NCBI RefSeq assembly: GCF_037975245.1 | Contig: NC_092579.1 | Location: 21,334,666-21,398,665 of the forward strand | Length of the DNA: 64,000 nucleotides | From: Apostichopus japonicus | Taxonomy: Eukaryota; Echinodermata; Holothuroidea; Aspidochirotida; Stichopodidae | Direction of reading: 5' to 3' | Shown: positions 47,071 to 58,572 of the stretch, one piece after another | Layout of the letters: every line of letters begins with the position of its first letter | Position numbering within the stretch: position 1 is the stretch's first letter | Notes under the pieces: model-generated | The model's input: only the letters and a program-made list of their open reading frames with translations | The model's database searches: none | What the model was told of the DNA's origin: nothing | Made by a program: the position numbers and the translations under genes

Positions 47071-48771
47071 TTCGATACGATGTTTACTTTATTTCATATC
47101 CAGTGCATTAAAACCCACCTCAGTGTCAAAAGGAGTATCGGAAGCACTTTGACGTCATTTTTTCTGTTCCGCAAAGTTTTATTGCTAACTTGTTACGAAC
47201 AATGAGACAAATAAACTATTAAAGGGGAAGAAAAAACCCCCAAAAAACAACTGCAGTACACACTTTAGAATTTCTAGAAAACTTTCAAAGAAATAAGGGA
47301 GAAACCCCTACAAAATACGAATGTAGAAGGAACCGTAACTGACTAGCAAAATGCCGAAAGTTTGCACTAACAATGGCACTGTACATTGTATGTTAGTATT
47401 GTTATCGTTTACGTAGTAACAGTCCCACACATCCTACTAATGTCACTCACTATGGATTTATCGTACTGACAAGCTTCGATGACCTTCTTTAAACCACCTG
47501 ATTGCACTTACTGAATAAGTTTTCCAAACCAGTTGTGCCAACATACTCAAAAGAAGAATGCAATTGATCAACTTTTGAAAGACACTCACCTAGATGTTTA
47601 AGTCATCTTCTGTGTTGTATTGAATATTCATGTTAACGAGTACATGCCTACAGTACATGGCTAACAAATTTGAATCGACGCTCGAGAAGCCATCGCCCAG
47701 ACACTTCAAATTCGTATTGATGGCATGCAAAATTAACTATCTAGAAAAATTTGAATTGATTTTTCTTACTTTTCACATCAATATTTGAACTACATCATGA
47801 TCAGTCAAGGCTAACAACAGTAATGGGATTTTAGTAATGAATAACAGGGCAAATTATCAATGGCCATCCAAGACGACCAAGTTTCTATTCAAACAAACAC
47901 AATAACCTTTGGAGGTTGTTTGCATGTACCTCAAATTCAGATTTTATTGTACAACTTAATACCTACAGTACAGAAGGTCTCCAAACAGGTAACAGTGATT
48001 CACCCCAATAGTTGTTGTTCTGTTCACCGAACCGACATGTCTTGCCAACAGTGTACATACAGCAATGGTCTTTGTTATTTGCTACAATGTTTTGGACGAC
48101 AAAATTTGCTTTTCAAACAACCAAAAAGTAAAGCTTGGTAGTCCGATGGACAACGACAAGAACCGTTAAAAATTTGCCATGGAATGGCATGAAGATATTT
48201 ATCAAATTAAAAGTCAAATCAAATCACAAATCAAATATAACACAAAGAAAAAATCACATCAAATCAATCTTAAAAAGTCACGGGAAAACATGTCATCGGC
48301 TTTATCTCACAAGCTGACAATCCAGAAACCAAGGAAATGCTACACTGGCCCCACAAGTTACTCTGTACCATAATCATACAAGAACTTTGTAAACATCCTC
48401 CCACCAAAGCAAAGTTATAGTACAGTTTGAGGAAATATAACTTCTTAGAAGCAGTGTGTAGCATAATTTTTGTGCCCAATTTGAGGCTCGTGGGAGGGGT
48501 GGGGGAGTGCTCTAGGGGAAATAAGGAGGGGGGACACCAACACCCCTACCCTATGTGGAGTGATACTCACAATGGTGGCATCTTTTTACATTTTTTCAAA
48601 CAGGCAAATTTTCCTTGAACAAACTATGAGGACCAAATGCTTTGAGCAGAAGGTATGTGAAAGGCAAAAGGAGGTGGGGGAGGGGGGTAGAGAATGATCA
48701 ATGAAGGTTTTAGAAAGTACAGTAATTGGAAGAAGTGGATGTGGAAATGTTAATTGAATGTTCCTCTAGTC
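47071..48771. other. Intergenic region
   Basis: No gene recognised. CAAATCAAATC-type runs occur near 48210-48270 and G tracts near 48490-48535 and 48672-48688. Confidence 0.5.
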
Positions 48772-48906
48772 CAATGGGTATCCAGCTTTCAAAGTATTAT
48801 ATATATATTAAAGATTTATGTAACTGTATTCCGGAAATTCAATGGGTATCCAGCTTTCAAAGTATTATATATATTTTAAAGATTTATGTAACTGTATACC
48901 GGAAAT
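48772..48906. repeat. 68-bp tandem duplication
   Basis: Two copies begin CAATGGGTATCCAGCTTTC at 48772 and 48840 and end CCGGAAAT. They differ by only a few bases. Confidence 0.97.
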
Positions 48907-49809
48907 CGCACAGTGGTTTGCAAGAAATCAAAACAGTATGGATTTCAATGAGCTAGTACATATCATACAATAGAACTTTGTACAATATACTTTGGATACC
49001 AGCTGAATTTGTCATCTACCATAAACCTTTTCATACCAGCCAGTTTACCAGTCCAAGAGGTCTAATTGAAGAAGTACAATACTAGAGACTAGTGTAAATT
49101 TTAAGTTATGATAAATACTGTACAGAAGAGTACTTCAGAATTATAGATCTTGGTATTTAACAAGAACAGAGATGTGACTTACTGAACATAAGGCTGTTTA
49201 ATAGCTACGTATAGTCATCAAGGAAACTGTCAAAATGAAATGTACACAGCAATGCCTTCTGAGAAGAGACACGTACCAAGCCAAAGTAAAGTTATGAACA
49301 CTGTAAATTTCAATACCTTTGGTGACGACAGATTACATTTAAGCCAAGATCCCAATTACCTTGACTATGACTTCTACATTACAAACAGAGATTCAATTTT
49401 CGACATTAGTAAACACACAAACCACACAAACTAGTGATACACACAAATTACAAACCACACAAATTAATGAACCACAAAAACCATTTGTAACTTCCTGATT
49501 TTAAAGTGACGGATGTAATTGTTACAGTACTGTATAACAGTCTCTATTTTCAAATTGGCCAGAAATGGGTTTACACATTTGAAAGAGCTGAATCTGAGCT
49601 TTAATTTGCCAGTACTTAATATTTAAAGGCCTATGTTGATGGGCATGGATATGGATATGGACTTTTATAATGGGTGGTCCACCTTGAGACAGATTCTGTT
49701 GCAATTATCCATAAAAATGACTAAAAAAGCTCTTTTCAGGAAATTGCTGTTTTTGTCTATAGCTTCCTATCCTCTGAAGTACCTGCCTCGCACCACCAAA
49801 GGGGTGCAT
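48907..49809. other. Intergenic region
   Basis: Nothing recognised. A run of AAACCACACAAA words lies near 49414-49480. Confidence 0.5.
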
Positions 49810-49869
49810 ACAGCACCATATACAGCACCATATACAGTACCACATACAGTACCACATACAACACCACAT
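49810..49869. repeat. 12-bp tandem repeat, five copies
   Basis: ACAGCACCATAT twice, ACAGTACCACAT twice, ACAACACCACAT once. Confidence 0.95.
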
Positions 49870-52800
49870 GTTAAGATCCATTGATTGAGAGTCTGGTGGA
49901 AACGTTCATAACCAAAATGTTTACATTTACGGTTCTGTTTACACTTGGAACAGGATCAGTTTTCAGAACAGAACAGTTTTCAGGATCAGAACAACAATAC
50001 AGCCTGGAGTCTCGGCACTGCAAATCTACCTTTTAAAATAAATGGCGTACACTAATGCGAAATGTGGGGGTTGACAAATGTCGCTGATTTCAAAGAAAAA
50101 CTCCTACCATAAATACATAAACAAAATTTTCTCCTTTTTAAGCAAAATGTGTTGGCGTACAGTATAAAGGCCAAGTCGTATCCATTCTCTTACGGTTCTA
50201 CCGGCAGAATTTGGCGACTCTCATTCTGCTGGTACGCCTTCTTTCTTACTTATGGTTTCCACATAATACACTAAATTCTGAGCACAGTCATTTTCCAGCC
50301 AAAAGATTAAAGTTGACTCAATCCTTTTGGCTTGGCACTGTTTTCCAAATTGTGTCCTACTTTCTTGTTTCTTCTCTTTTTTTGTATCATTCAAGTACAC
50401 ATCCAGCAAGTAAAGTTACCATGGACTTCAGCTTTTCCAGGGTCCATGTCATTATAACTCTGTCTAAGACAAAATTGTTAATAGTGAACGATAGTTTTGA
50501 CTGACTAACATCTTTGTTCATTTTCAGAAACATTTTCATAAGAAAATCTTGCAAACGATAAAGCAATTCATATCTATTCATCCATCTTGTAATCATTTGG
50601 TGATATTCCTTACCTCTTGATGTTATTAGTATATATTTAATGTATTGTTTAATCTCACCCAGGAAACATTTGATCAAATGCATCTTTAGGACAATAGTAC
50701 AGAAGTTAATAAATGTACAGATGTAAGTCTTTGAAGCATAATCAGTTTAAACAAAACAAACAAACAGATGCTCATAGTGTTAATATATGCACATACAGTA
50801 GGCCTATACCTATACATACACTGTTCAACAAGAGGCTCACACACACATTTTTAAGGAATTTTCATGGAACCTGAAATAAGTTTGACCGAAGAAAGGTATC
50901 TGGATAGCTGCATCACATGGCTAGTACACTATCAAACAATACAAAAGAATTTGTGTTCATAACTTTAACCACATTATCGTAACAAAGAGGCAGGAATCAC
51001 CTTTCTGTACAAAAACTACACTCCACAGAAAACCTTCATATATATTGGCAAAGGGGGATTGTGCAGATCATATTGACAAATGCAGACACAGACCTGATGT
51101 GATATAGCCTAATAGTTTCTTAAGAAGAAGTCATGAAAACACAGGGCAAACTGATAGCATTCACTGAAAGGCAATAATTCAGGTTTCTGTTTGCAAGTTC
51201 TTAAATAAATCATTACAGTATCATGCTTTGTAAGGAAATGTAGTTAACCTTGTGACTTGAGCACTCTAACCATGTGACAAGCTGATGCCAAACCTCTATC
51301 ACCAAAGTGTAAGAGAGTGATAGTGTAACGGTTCATATGAAAATTACGCAACTAATCTTCACTTCCGAATGGTAGATTCAGAGGGATGAGAAAGTGGGTG
51401 GTGCCCCTGAGATTGGAAAAGAGGGTGCAGCGCTTAGTTTGTTAAAAGCTTCCACACAAAGAACTTTGAACTGTGAACAATGAGTGTGGAGTATGTTAAA
51501 ATATTATCAGATGACTTGTTGCCGACTACAAGCTAATCAAAGCATTGCAAAATATCTATTGTCTGCTTGGGAACAAATCTCTGTTGTAATATGACTGTTG
51601 TTAGCAATATAGTTAGCCATCTGCAACTTTAATGAACCTTTCTGCATTGTTCCGGGTCAAAATTTCCATGCTGGTGTCACGTAATGACTGGATTGATTAC
51701 CCGGGAACCTGGGGGAACTAAAAAAGCTACTACCTGGTCCAAGCTGTAACTACCCAGTCTGGAACATTGGAAAAAATCATTAACACTGGTCTTCATTTTC
51801 GGCTACATTCAAAGTAATGAAAGGCCGGAAAAAGTTCTTGTATATCCTTCAGTAACTTTATCCTTTGGTGATCTTGTCTTCTTTTATGGTGTACTTAAGT
51901 GTACAATTTGGTTGAAAATTTTAACTATATGATATTGCGGTGCCATATACGTGCCGTAACTTTCTTGTAAGAAACTTGGTCTTCCTATGTATAACTGAAG
52001 GCACGCAGATGCATACTAAATATTAGGCTTATGTATGCCCTTAGTATAGTTAGGCTTTATGCAGATTGTGTAATGAACAGGTACCTGAGGGACCCGGCTG
52101 AAATAAGCAAAGAAGTAGGCTATTCAGGGGTAAGTATTCATAAAGTTCCCATTAATAGGGTTATCCAAGTAGGCTAACATAATTAAATTAGGGCCCTGTG
52201 AGCTGTTTGCCTTTCTAGTGTGGCTTATGTTGGGTACACCTGTGGTTGTTGTAGTGACCATAATGAGCAGATAACATGAAATAATGATACCAGTGTTCAG
52301 TACATCATCTGGCAATGTTACTTTGATGATGTGCTTAAACTTCGAAACCAATTATGTCTTTATCTCTTATTCTTAATGGAAGTGCGTGGGCTAGGGGGAT
52401 CCAACGTATATCCAACCCTCTCTACACTAGCTCTTCTGTAACAAAATGGAGAACATTGTACATTTGGTCTGCTTAAATTGGAAGGTCTCAAGTATTCCGC
52501 TGCGTACAGACTGTAGCCCTTCATTTACTGGCCATGCTAAGTTCGGGTAGCCTAACACAGTTTACTCTGTTCCTACACTGAAGTATTGTGCTAACCGAAC
52601 CATTTTGCTTAGGCGCGAGGCTGTCTCGTTCAAGAATACACACAAGCCTAACATAAACATAGCACACACAGAAAGAAAAGATGCAGCAAACTTTCTTCCT
52701 GTGAGTTATGGAAAGGCTTTACACCAACGTATATATCAAATTTTATGAGACAAAGGTCTGTTCAGCATAAATAAATACCTTTGTAAAGCCCGGCCTGTAA

Positions 52801-53224
52801 TTTTGGCAACTTAAATATAGGAATCGCTACGTTCTTCTTGTATGTCACATTCTTCTTCACACCCGTACGTAACATGTACAAGGACTTTCCACAGCTGATC
52901 TGCTATTGCTATGCAGTATGCGCATGAATGTACTAAACCTTTAAAAAGGTTAGTAGGAAGTGAAGAATGACGTCATGATTTCTTTTTTCTTGAAGGGCGT
53001 CTCTATATGGTACGGACGACTGAGCATAACATAAAGGCACCAACTACTGTGTGAGATTTTTGGTTGCACCTTGGAGAGAACGGACAGGGTTGAGGGGAAG
53101 GTTTGAGCGAGGGAGGGGGAGGGAGGGCAATGGGTGACTATATATGGTAGGGATAGGATGTGTGAAGTGTCGGTAGCCGCGCTATCACAACTTTGAAGGG
53201 GCAATGGTAACATTCCATATAAAG
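49870..53224. other. Intergenic region
   Basis: No gene recognised. About 51660-51820 resembles 5510-5650 (TACCCAGTCTGG, CGGCTACATTC), a possible ancient dispersed repeat. Confidence 0.45.
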
Positions 53225-53579
53225 CAGGGGTGAGCAACCTACGGCCCGCGGGCCACATGCGGCCCACCAGTGATTTTGTTGCGGCCCGTGAGATGTCTCA
53301 AGAAAAAGAAAAAAAATCAACTTATTTTACATCATCACAAAAAACGAGTTAGTTTTATCGGCACTAATGATGTTGTCAGGAAGGCCCTTCTATCCCCATT
53401 AATTATCAACTGTACGGTATTGACATTATGTTTTTGTGAATACAGATTAAGTAACACACACCTATTGCTTGAAAGTCCTCGGAATCAAAATCAACAGCAG
53501 GTCGTTGGTTAGGTGCGGCCCAGTCAATTTTTCACTCCTTATATCTGGCCCATATATTCTAAAAGGTTGCCCACCCCTG
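53225..53579. mobile_element. Charlie/SPIN-like hAT MITE, near-perfect 8-bp TSD
   Basis: It starts CAGGGGTGAGCAACCT and ends AGGTTGCCCACCCCTG, inverted repeats with one mismatch in 16. The next bases (CGGCCCGCGGGCCACATGCG) are typical of Charlie-group hAT ends. The flanks are ATATAAAG (53217-53224) and GTATAAAG (53580-53587), a 7-of-8 match. It is 355 bp and has no transposase. Confidence 0.9.
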
Positions 53580-53587
53580 GTATAAAG

Positions 53588-54806
53588 AGTATAAGCAAAC
53601 TTGGAATCTGTATTAAAGGGTGACTAGCTTTATGAACAAAATTAATTTTGGTTTGTTACAGACGATTACTAAACACTTCTCTCAGTCCAGGCTGTACCCA
53701 TATACCACATTTAATTGTTGGCACTAAAAATGAAATGTCATAACATAACTTGTCTAAAACAAGGTACGTAAAGACAGTCACGTTGGTTTGTGCACAGGGT
53801 GTGGGGGGAGGGCAATGGACCCCACCTCCAGGGGGAAATGGTTCAGTCAGGGATTTTTGTATTCTGCCAGGGAAGAATAGTACACTACTATGGGTGATCA
53901 CGCCCGCCCCCCCCCCCCCTTGTATTTTAACCTAACACAAAATCTTTATTATCAGAGCCTTGCGTTTAGAGTTTGACTGATATAGACCATGTACTCATAG
54001 TCTAAATATGCCCACCGTTTGACATCTAAATTTTAAACAAAATCATGGAGGACCTCAACCTTCTACATAGGCGACAGCTTGAATGACCCCAGGGCAACAA
54101 CTCTCAATTATATAATCATTTATTCGCCTCTGCCCCTCCCATAAAAGTTCAGGTCCTTCCCTTAATCAGTAAAGGTTTGATTTTGAATTTAGTATTAGTA
54201 TTTATTAGCACAACCTCCCGTTTAGAGATACTTATAAAAACCTAAATGAAAGTTTAAATATGCCTCAGAATGCAACCATTTGACTTCTAAATTTCCATTT
54301 CTTGCATACATGAGAGTTGACTTCAATAAGCACATGGCAACACCCTCTCCTTTGTAAAAAAAAAATCATTCACATCTTGTCATCCCATAAATAACCAGTT
54401 CACTACCTAAATCAGTTGGGGAGTTAATTATTATTTATTTATTTACTACAATGTTGCATTTACAGCTACTAATATAGACCTAAATTTAACGTTTTAAGTT
54501 TAATTTTTCCTGTACGTTGATCCCCAGACCCCCCCCCCTCCATACATAAGGGTCGGCTACAATGACCCAAGTGCAGCCCTCTTCCTTGATAAAAATCCTT
54601 CATTCGTCTCTGGCGCCTGTCCATAAAAGTTCAGCCCCATTCGTTAATTAGTAGATGGACACATTTGAAATCCTGTGAACGGCGCCACCGAACTTAGCAT
54701 AGTCAGCTTGTCCTCCTGATCCTCCTCCTCCTTTCATATCAAACAAATTGAATTACTGAAACTTTTTTGAAATGAAACGTGGTCAGTCATGTTAATGAAA
54801 ACCATT
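53588..54806. other. Intergenic region
   Basis: Nothing recognised. A C tract lies near 53907-53919. The stretch 54020-54680 contains words repeated loosely (GACCCCAGGGCAACA, GACCCAAGTGCAGCC, CATAAAAGTTCAG), suggesting an old tandem duplication of about 300 bp or more. Confidence 0.45.
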
Positions 54807-55377
54807 CATTGTAACATAGGCGTACGGGACCATTTCAGTTTGGGGGGGCAGAACGTTTTGTGCCCGAAAGTTCCCGTGACACTATCTAAGCGGAGCGCCA
54901 CCATCGGTTGGCGCGTAGCGTACAAGAAAATTTTTGGCACACAATGCCTCTCAGATTGCCGGAAACGGCACTTCTGAGGCCTTGCAAGTTGCATCTAAAC
55001 ATTCTTTATTTTATAATCTCACGATTTAGAAATTTACACTTCCCCAAAAATTTGGTAAATTAGAAGAAGAAACAATGGTAACATCACTTTGAAGGGGAAA
55101 AATGGGACAGTATATTTTTGAAGCTCCTATTTAGTTACCTTATTTATTATTTTAACACAGTACTCAGCTACCTCCAGAAAAACATAAATTGTTCAACAAC
55201 ACGTAGGCGGGATAATGTCGCTGTGTCGGGTGAGACTGCAATTTGTCTCACAAAAAAGTATAAAATATAACAAAGAATATGATAAACGTGTACTTCTAGG
55301 CTTGTAGGCACCCCCCCCCCACCATCCATGAACAAGAATACGTTTCTTATATACACTCATGTTGGGGATGTCCAGGT

Positions 55378-56024
55378 CAAGGGCGGCGGAAGCACTTTTA
55401 ATCTTGGGGGGGGGGGCACCGACATCAAAGGGCACTTTGCAGATATTCGATTGGGCTGATGCAGCCTTATATTTAGTACCCTTTATAACTCTTATTGTAT
55501 TATCTTATTTGTGTAAACACGTCACTCCATCACAACCCCCCCCCTAAAAGAAAATATGCATACTAGCACTGCAATATCCAATGCGCAAATTGGGAAACAA
55601 AGAACAAGTTTTCTTTTTAGAAAAAATGAGGTGAAATCATGCTAGTTGCTAATGTAGGAATCTTCCGAATTAGATTTTTTTTCTTATTAATATCTAAACA
55701 AATCTTTTTCATTCGAAATAGCTTTGAGTTTGACCCACAGAAATTCATTAAAAGTCACGGGCTTAGCCAGGATCTGCAAAGTTGTATGCACTACTATCTG
55801 AGCGGAGCGCCACCATTGGTTGGCGCGGAGCGTACTAGAAAATTTTTGGTTTAACAAACCCCTCAGATGGCCGGAAACGGCCCTTCCCGAGTGTTCATTC
55901 TGGTTCCCTGGCCTCTTACTAACTTGAGGCACCTCAATTTTTATGTAGAAAAAAGGCACATTTCTAACCTCAGGAAAAGTGGGGGGCACGTGCCCCCTGT
56001 GCCCCCCCGGTTCCGCCGCCCTTG
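55378..56024. mobile_element. hAT-like MITE nested in 54815-56453, 8-bp TSD
   Basis: Second copy of the CAAGGGCGGCGGAA family: left end 55378, right end TTCCGCCGCCCTTG ending 56024. A perfect duplication GTCCAGGT flanks it (55370-55377 and 56025-56032). It is closely similar to 4327-4984 throughout, including the internal module at about 55795. Confidence 0.95.
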
Positions 56025-56202
56025 GTCCAGGTATACAATTGACTAGTTAGAAAAAAATTGATCGTGCAAAAAGCGTGGTAGCCCAGATGAACTGCGCTTA
56101 CGGTGGTGTTACACGGAAATATTCGGGCATCATGATGCTAAATAAAAAAAATCATGGAATTGTCGGGCAAAAATTTGAAAAAGATTCGGGCAAGCTACTG
56201 CA

Positions 56203-56234
<32 letters not shown>

Positions 56235-56237
<3 letters not shown>

Positions 56238-56296
56238 CCAGAGGACAAGAAATTCGGGCAAAAGTCCTGAACAATTCGGGCAGCCTAAGAGGAGAA

Positions 56297-56339
<43 letters not shown>

Positions 56340-56402
56340 TTTCTCCTCTTAGGCTGCCCGAATTTTTCAGGACTTTTGCCCGAATTTCTCGTCCTCTGGA
56401 AA
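56235..56402. repeat. 64-bp inverted repeat (hairpin) around a TA/T loop
   Basis: Arms 56235-56298 and 56339-56402 pair with about two mismatches (left arm TTTCCAGAGGACAAGAAATT, right arm ending GTCCTCTGGAAA). The 40-bp loop is TA repeats plus a T run, and a second TA tract lies at 56204-56234. It lies within the CATAGGCGTACG element. Confidence 0.93.
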
Positions 56403-56461
56403 TTTGGGGGGGGGCAGTCTGCCCCCCCTGCCCCCCCGCCTCGTACGCCTATGCATTGTAA

Positions 56462-58549
56462 CAGAATTGCAGTATATCGAATTGCATCGTGATGTTAATC
56501 AAATTAACTAACTTGAAAAACTGAATTGTTAAACTTGATTCATTCTGTAATTTCTAACACCCAAATCTAGAAAAGTACAAAGAATAAGTGACCCATTAGA
56601 GAAAAAGATGCGTAGAGATAACTAGAAGTTGCTTAGGGGAATTCTTTTGTTGCGGTGTGTGCTCCAAACGGAAGCTTCGTATTTCCTTTTATAAATACCG
56701 CCACCAATTAAGCAACCTCAGCTATATGACTTTGCCTCGGTCAGAGCCTTATATATAGCTCCAGGGACGTAGCCAGGGAGGAGCAGTGGGGAAGATCCCC
56801 TCCCCTCCCTCCCCACCCCACCCCTTGCCAAATTGAAGTAAAAGTAGGAAATATCATTGAAGCCCTCTTTTCAGGTTGAAGGAAGCTAAGAGACCCTTCT
56901 CAATCTTTCCCCTGAAAGTTCCATCCGCTACGTAATACAATACTCTTATTATTGTTTATTTCCTGCAACGTGGGATGCATTTTTGGGCAAAAAAAAATAA
57001 TACCAATGGTCGAGACTAAAACACCAATTATACGGTACCTTCGTCGCCCCTCGAGCTACAATTTAGGAATAAAAGGAAGAGATATTTGAAGTTCACCTTA
57101 TACCAATGTTCATTAAAATTGCAAGAGTAAACGTGAAAATGTTCCACGGTAAGCATTGCTTGCCATGTCTACATTCACATAATTAGATTCTACAAAATAT
57201 ATACTAGCTGTTACAAAGTCGTTATCCGATATGTTTGGTAATTTCCTCGTGCATCAGAGACCCAGATACATGTTTGAGGGATGTGGGATGAAAAGGGTGG
57301 GGATGGGGAGGTCAGGGGTCAGACCAATGTCTTAGTGGTGTTGAATTTCTACCTGTGGTGGCACATAACCCGGTGCCATGAAATCATTGCTGTGAAAATC
57401 ATTGCCTTCCCAGTGTTTTGGGCCCGGAGCATGACAGAGGATGCCAGAGAAGGTTGAGAGGAGAGGTAGGGGTGGAGACGTGGGGATGAAGAGGGGATTA
57501 GGGGACTGGAACGGAATGGATAAGAGGGCAGGGGGACGTTTGATAATGTGTATACAATAGATGGCTGTATGCCGGACATGAGACTGATTCAGAAGGTTCG
57601 TGTAAACCATAGAATCCTAGAATAATCTGGTCTATAGAGTACACATTTGCACGATGAACCACAAAGAAGATAATACAAGTGCTAGGAGGGTCCCAATGGG
57701 TCACATGATCCGCGATGGACAAGCGCAATGTGTCTTTGTGCTAATCTACATTGCACCACCATTTTAATAAGCTTCATTGGGCCAATGCATTTTCAAGTAG
57801 AGGATGAAGATATCTGCGCAAAAAGGAAGGGAACAAGCCTTTCACTGCATGTAGGCCCTATATACACACTTAAACCTTCCAGCATTGAAACTTAGCTGGT
57901 GGTCTTAAGTACATCGAATTATTCAAAGCAATTTCATTGAGCTGGACATAATCCAGGGTGGGAAGGATTGGTTGAGGAGGAGGTGGGAAGGTTATTTTTT
58001 TTTTCATTTTGGCTAGATTAATATATAATCATGAACTACTGAACACAGGACTAGACTAGTCAAGGTATACAACAAGGGCAAACTAAGGAGGGTATGAATC
58101 TCAAAGTTTCCTTACCCAAATTACCCTACCCCACGCCCCCCCCCCCCACTTCCAGCTTAAGGTACTCTTCACCAAGTGACAATACTAATTGTTTATTGTA
58201 ACAAATCAAAATCATTATTTCTAGCATTGCTCTTTTGTATCTCTTGGATGATATTCCCATTATGTAAGGGAGTGGGGGTGGGTGGGGGAGGGTGAAGAAA
58301 AGGGGGAGGGGTGGGATCGAGAGAGTGGTAAAAGGAGGGACAGTGGAGGATGGAAGTGGGCTTCATTTTTCGCTGAGGTCAGGTCAATCCCCTCTACAAC
58401 ACAGAGATATGTTCAGATCTCTTCCAGCAAATGACACCTCTTTTCCCACCCACCTCCACCCACTCTCCCCCATTGCCATTGACCCACTTCCATACTTGCC
58501 AAACTCACCAAGTCTTAACATAAATTCACCTCTGTCAATTAGAAAGCAG
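56462..58549. other. Intergenic region
   Basis: No gene recognised. At 56763 the word CAGGGACGTAGCCAGG resembles a hAT end, but I found no partner. G/C tracts lie near 58136 and 58270-58315. Confidence 0.45.
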
Positions 58550-58572
58550 ACACACACACACACACACACACA
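58550..58572. repeat. (CA)n microsatellite
   Basis: About 11 CA units. Confidence 0.95.

Larger units (their letters stand above)
54815..56453. mobile_element. hAT-like element, TIR CATAGGCGTACG, carrying a nested MITE
   Basis: Left end CATAGGCGTACG, right end CGTACGCCTATG. A perfect 8-bp duplication CATTGTAA flanks it (54807-54814 and 56454-56461). About 54877-54985 carries the shared module (ACTATCTAAGCGGAGCGCC, GGTTGGCGCG). The element is split by the MITE at 55378-56024, and near its right end it has a large hairpin (56235-56402). No transposase is seen. Confidence 0.9.

Noticed and set aside
47860-48141. Plus-strand ORF of 93 codons
   Set aside because: No recognised domain and no splice-site support; composition like surrounding intergenic DNA.
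56757-56945. CAGGGACGTAGCCAGG as the start of another hAT MITE
   Set aside because: No matching inverted end or 8-bp duplication could be found nearby; a lone motif is not enough.
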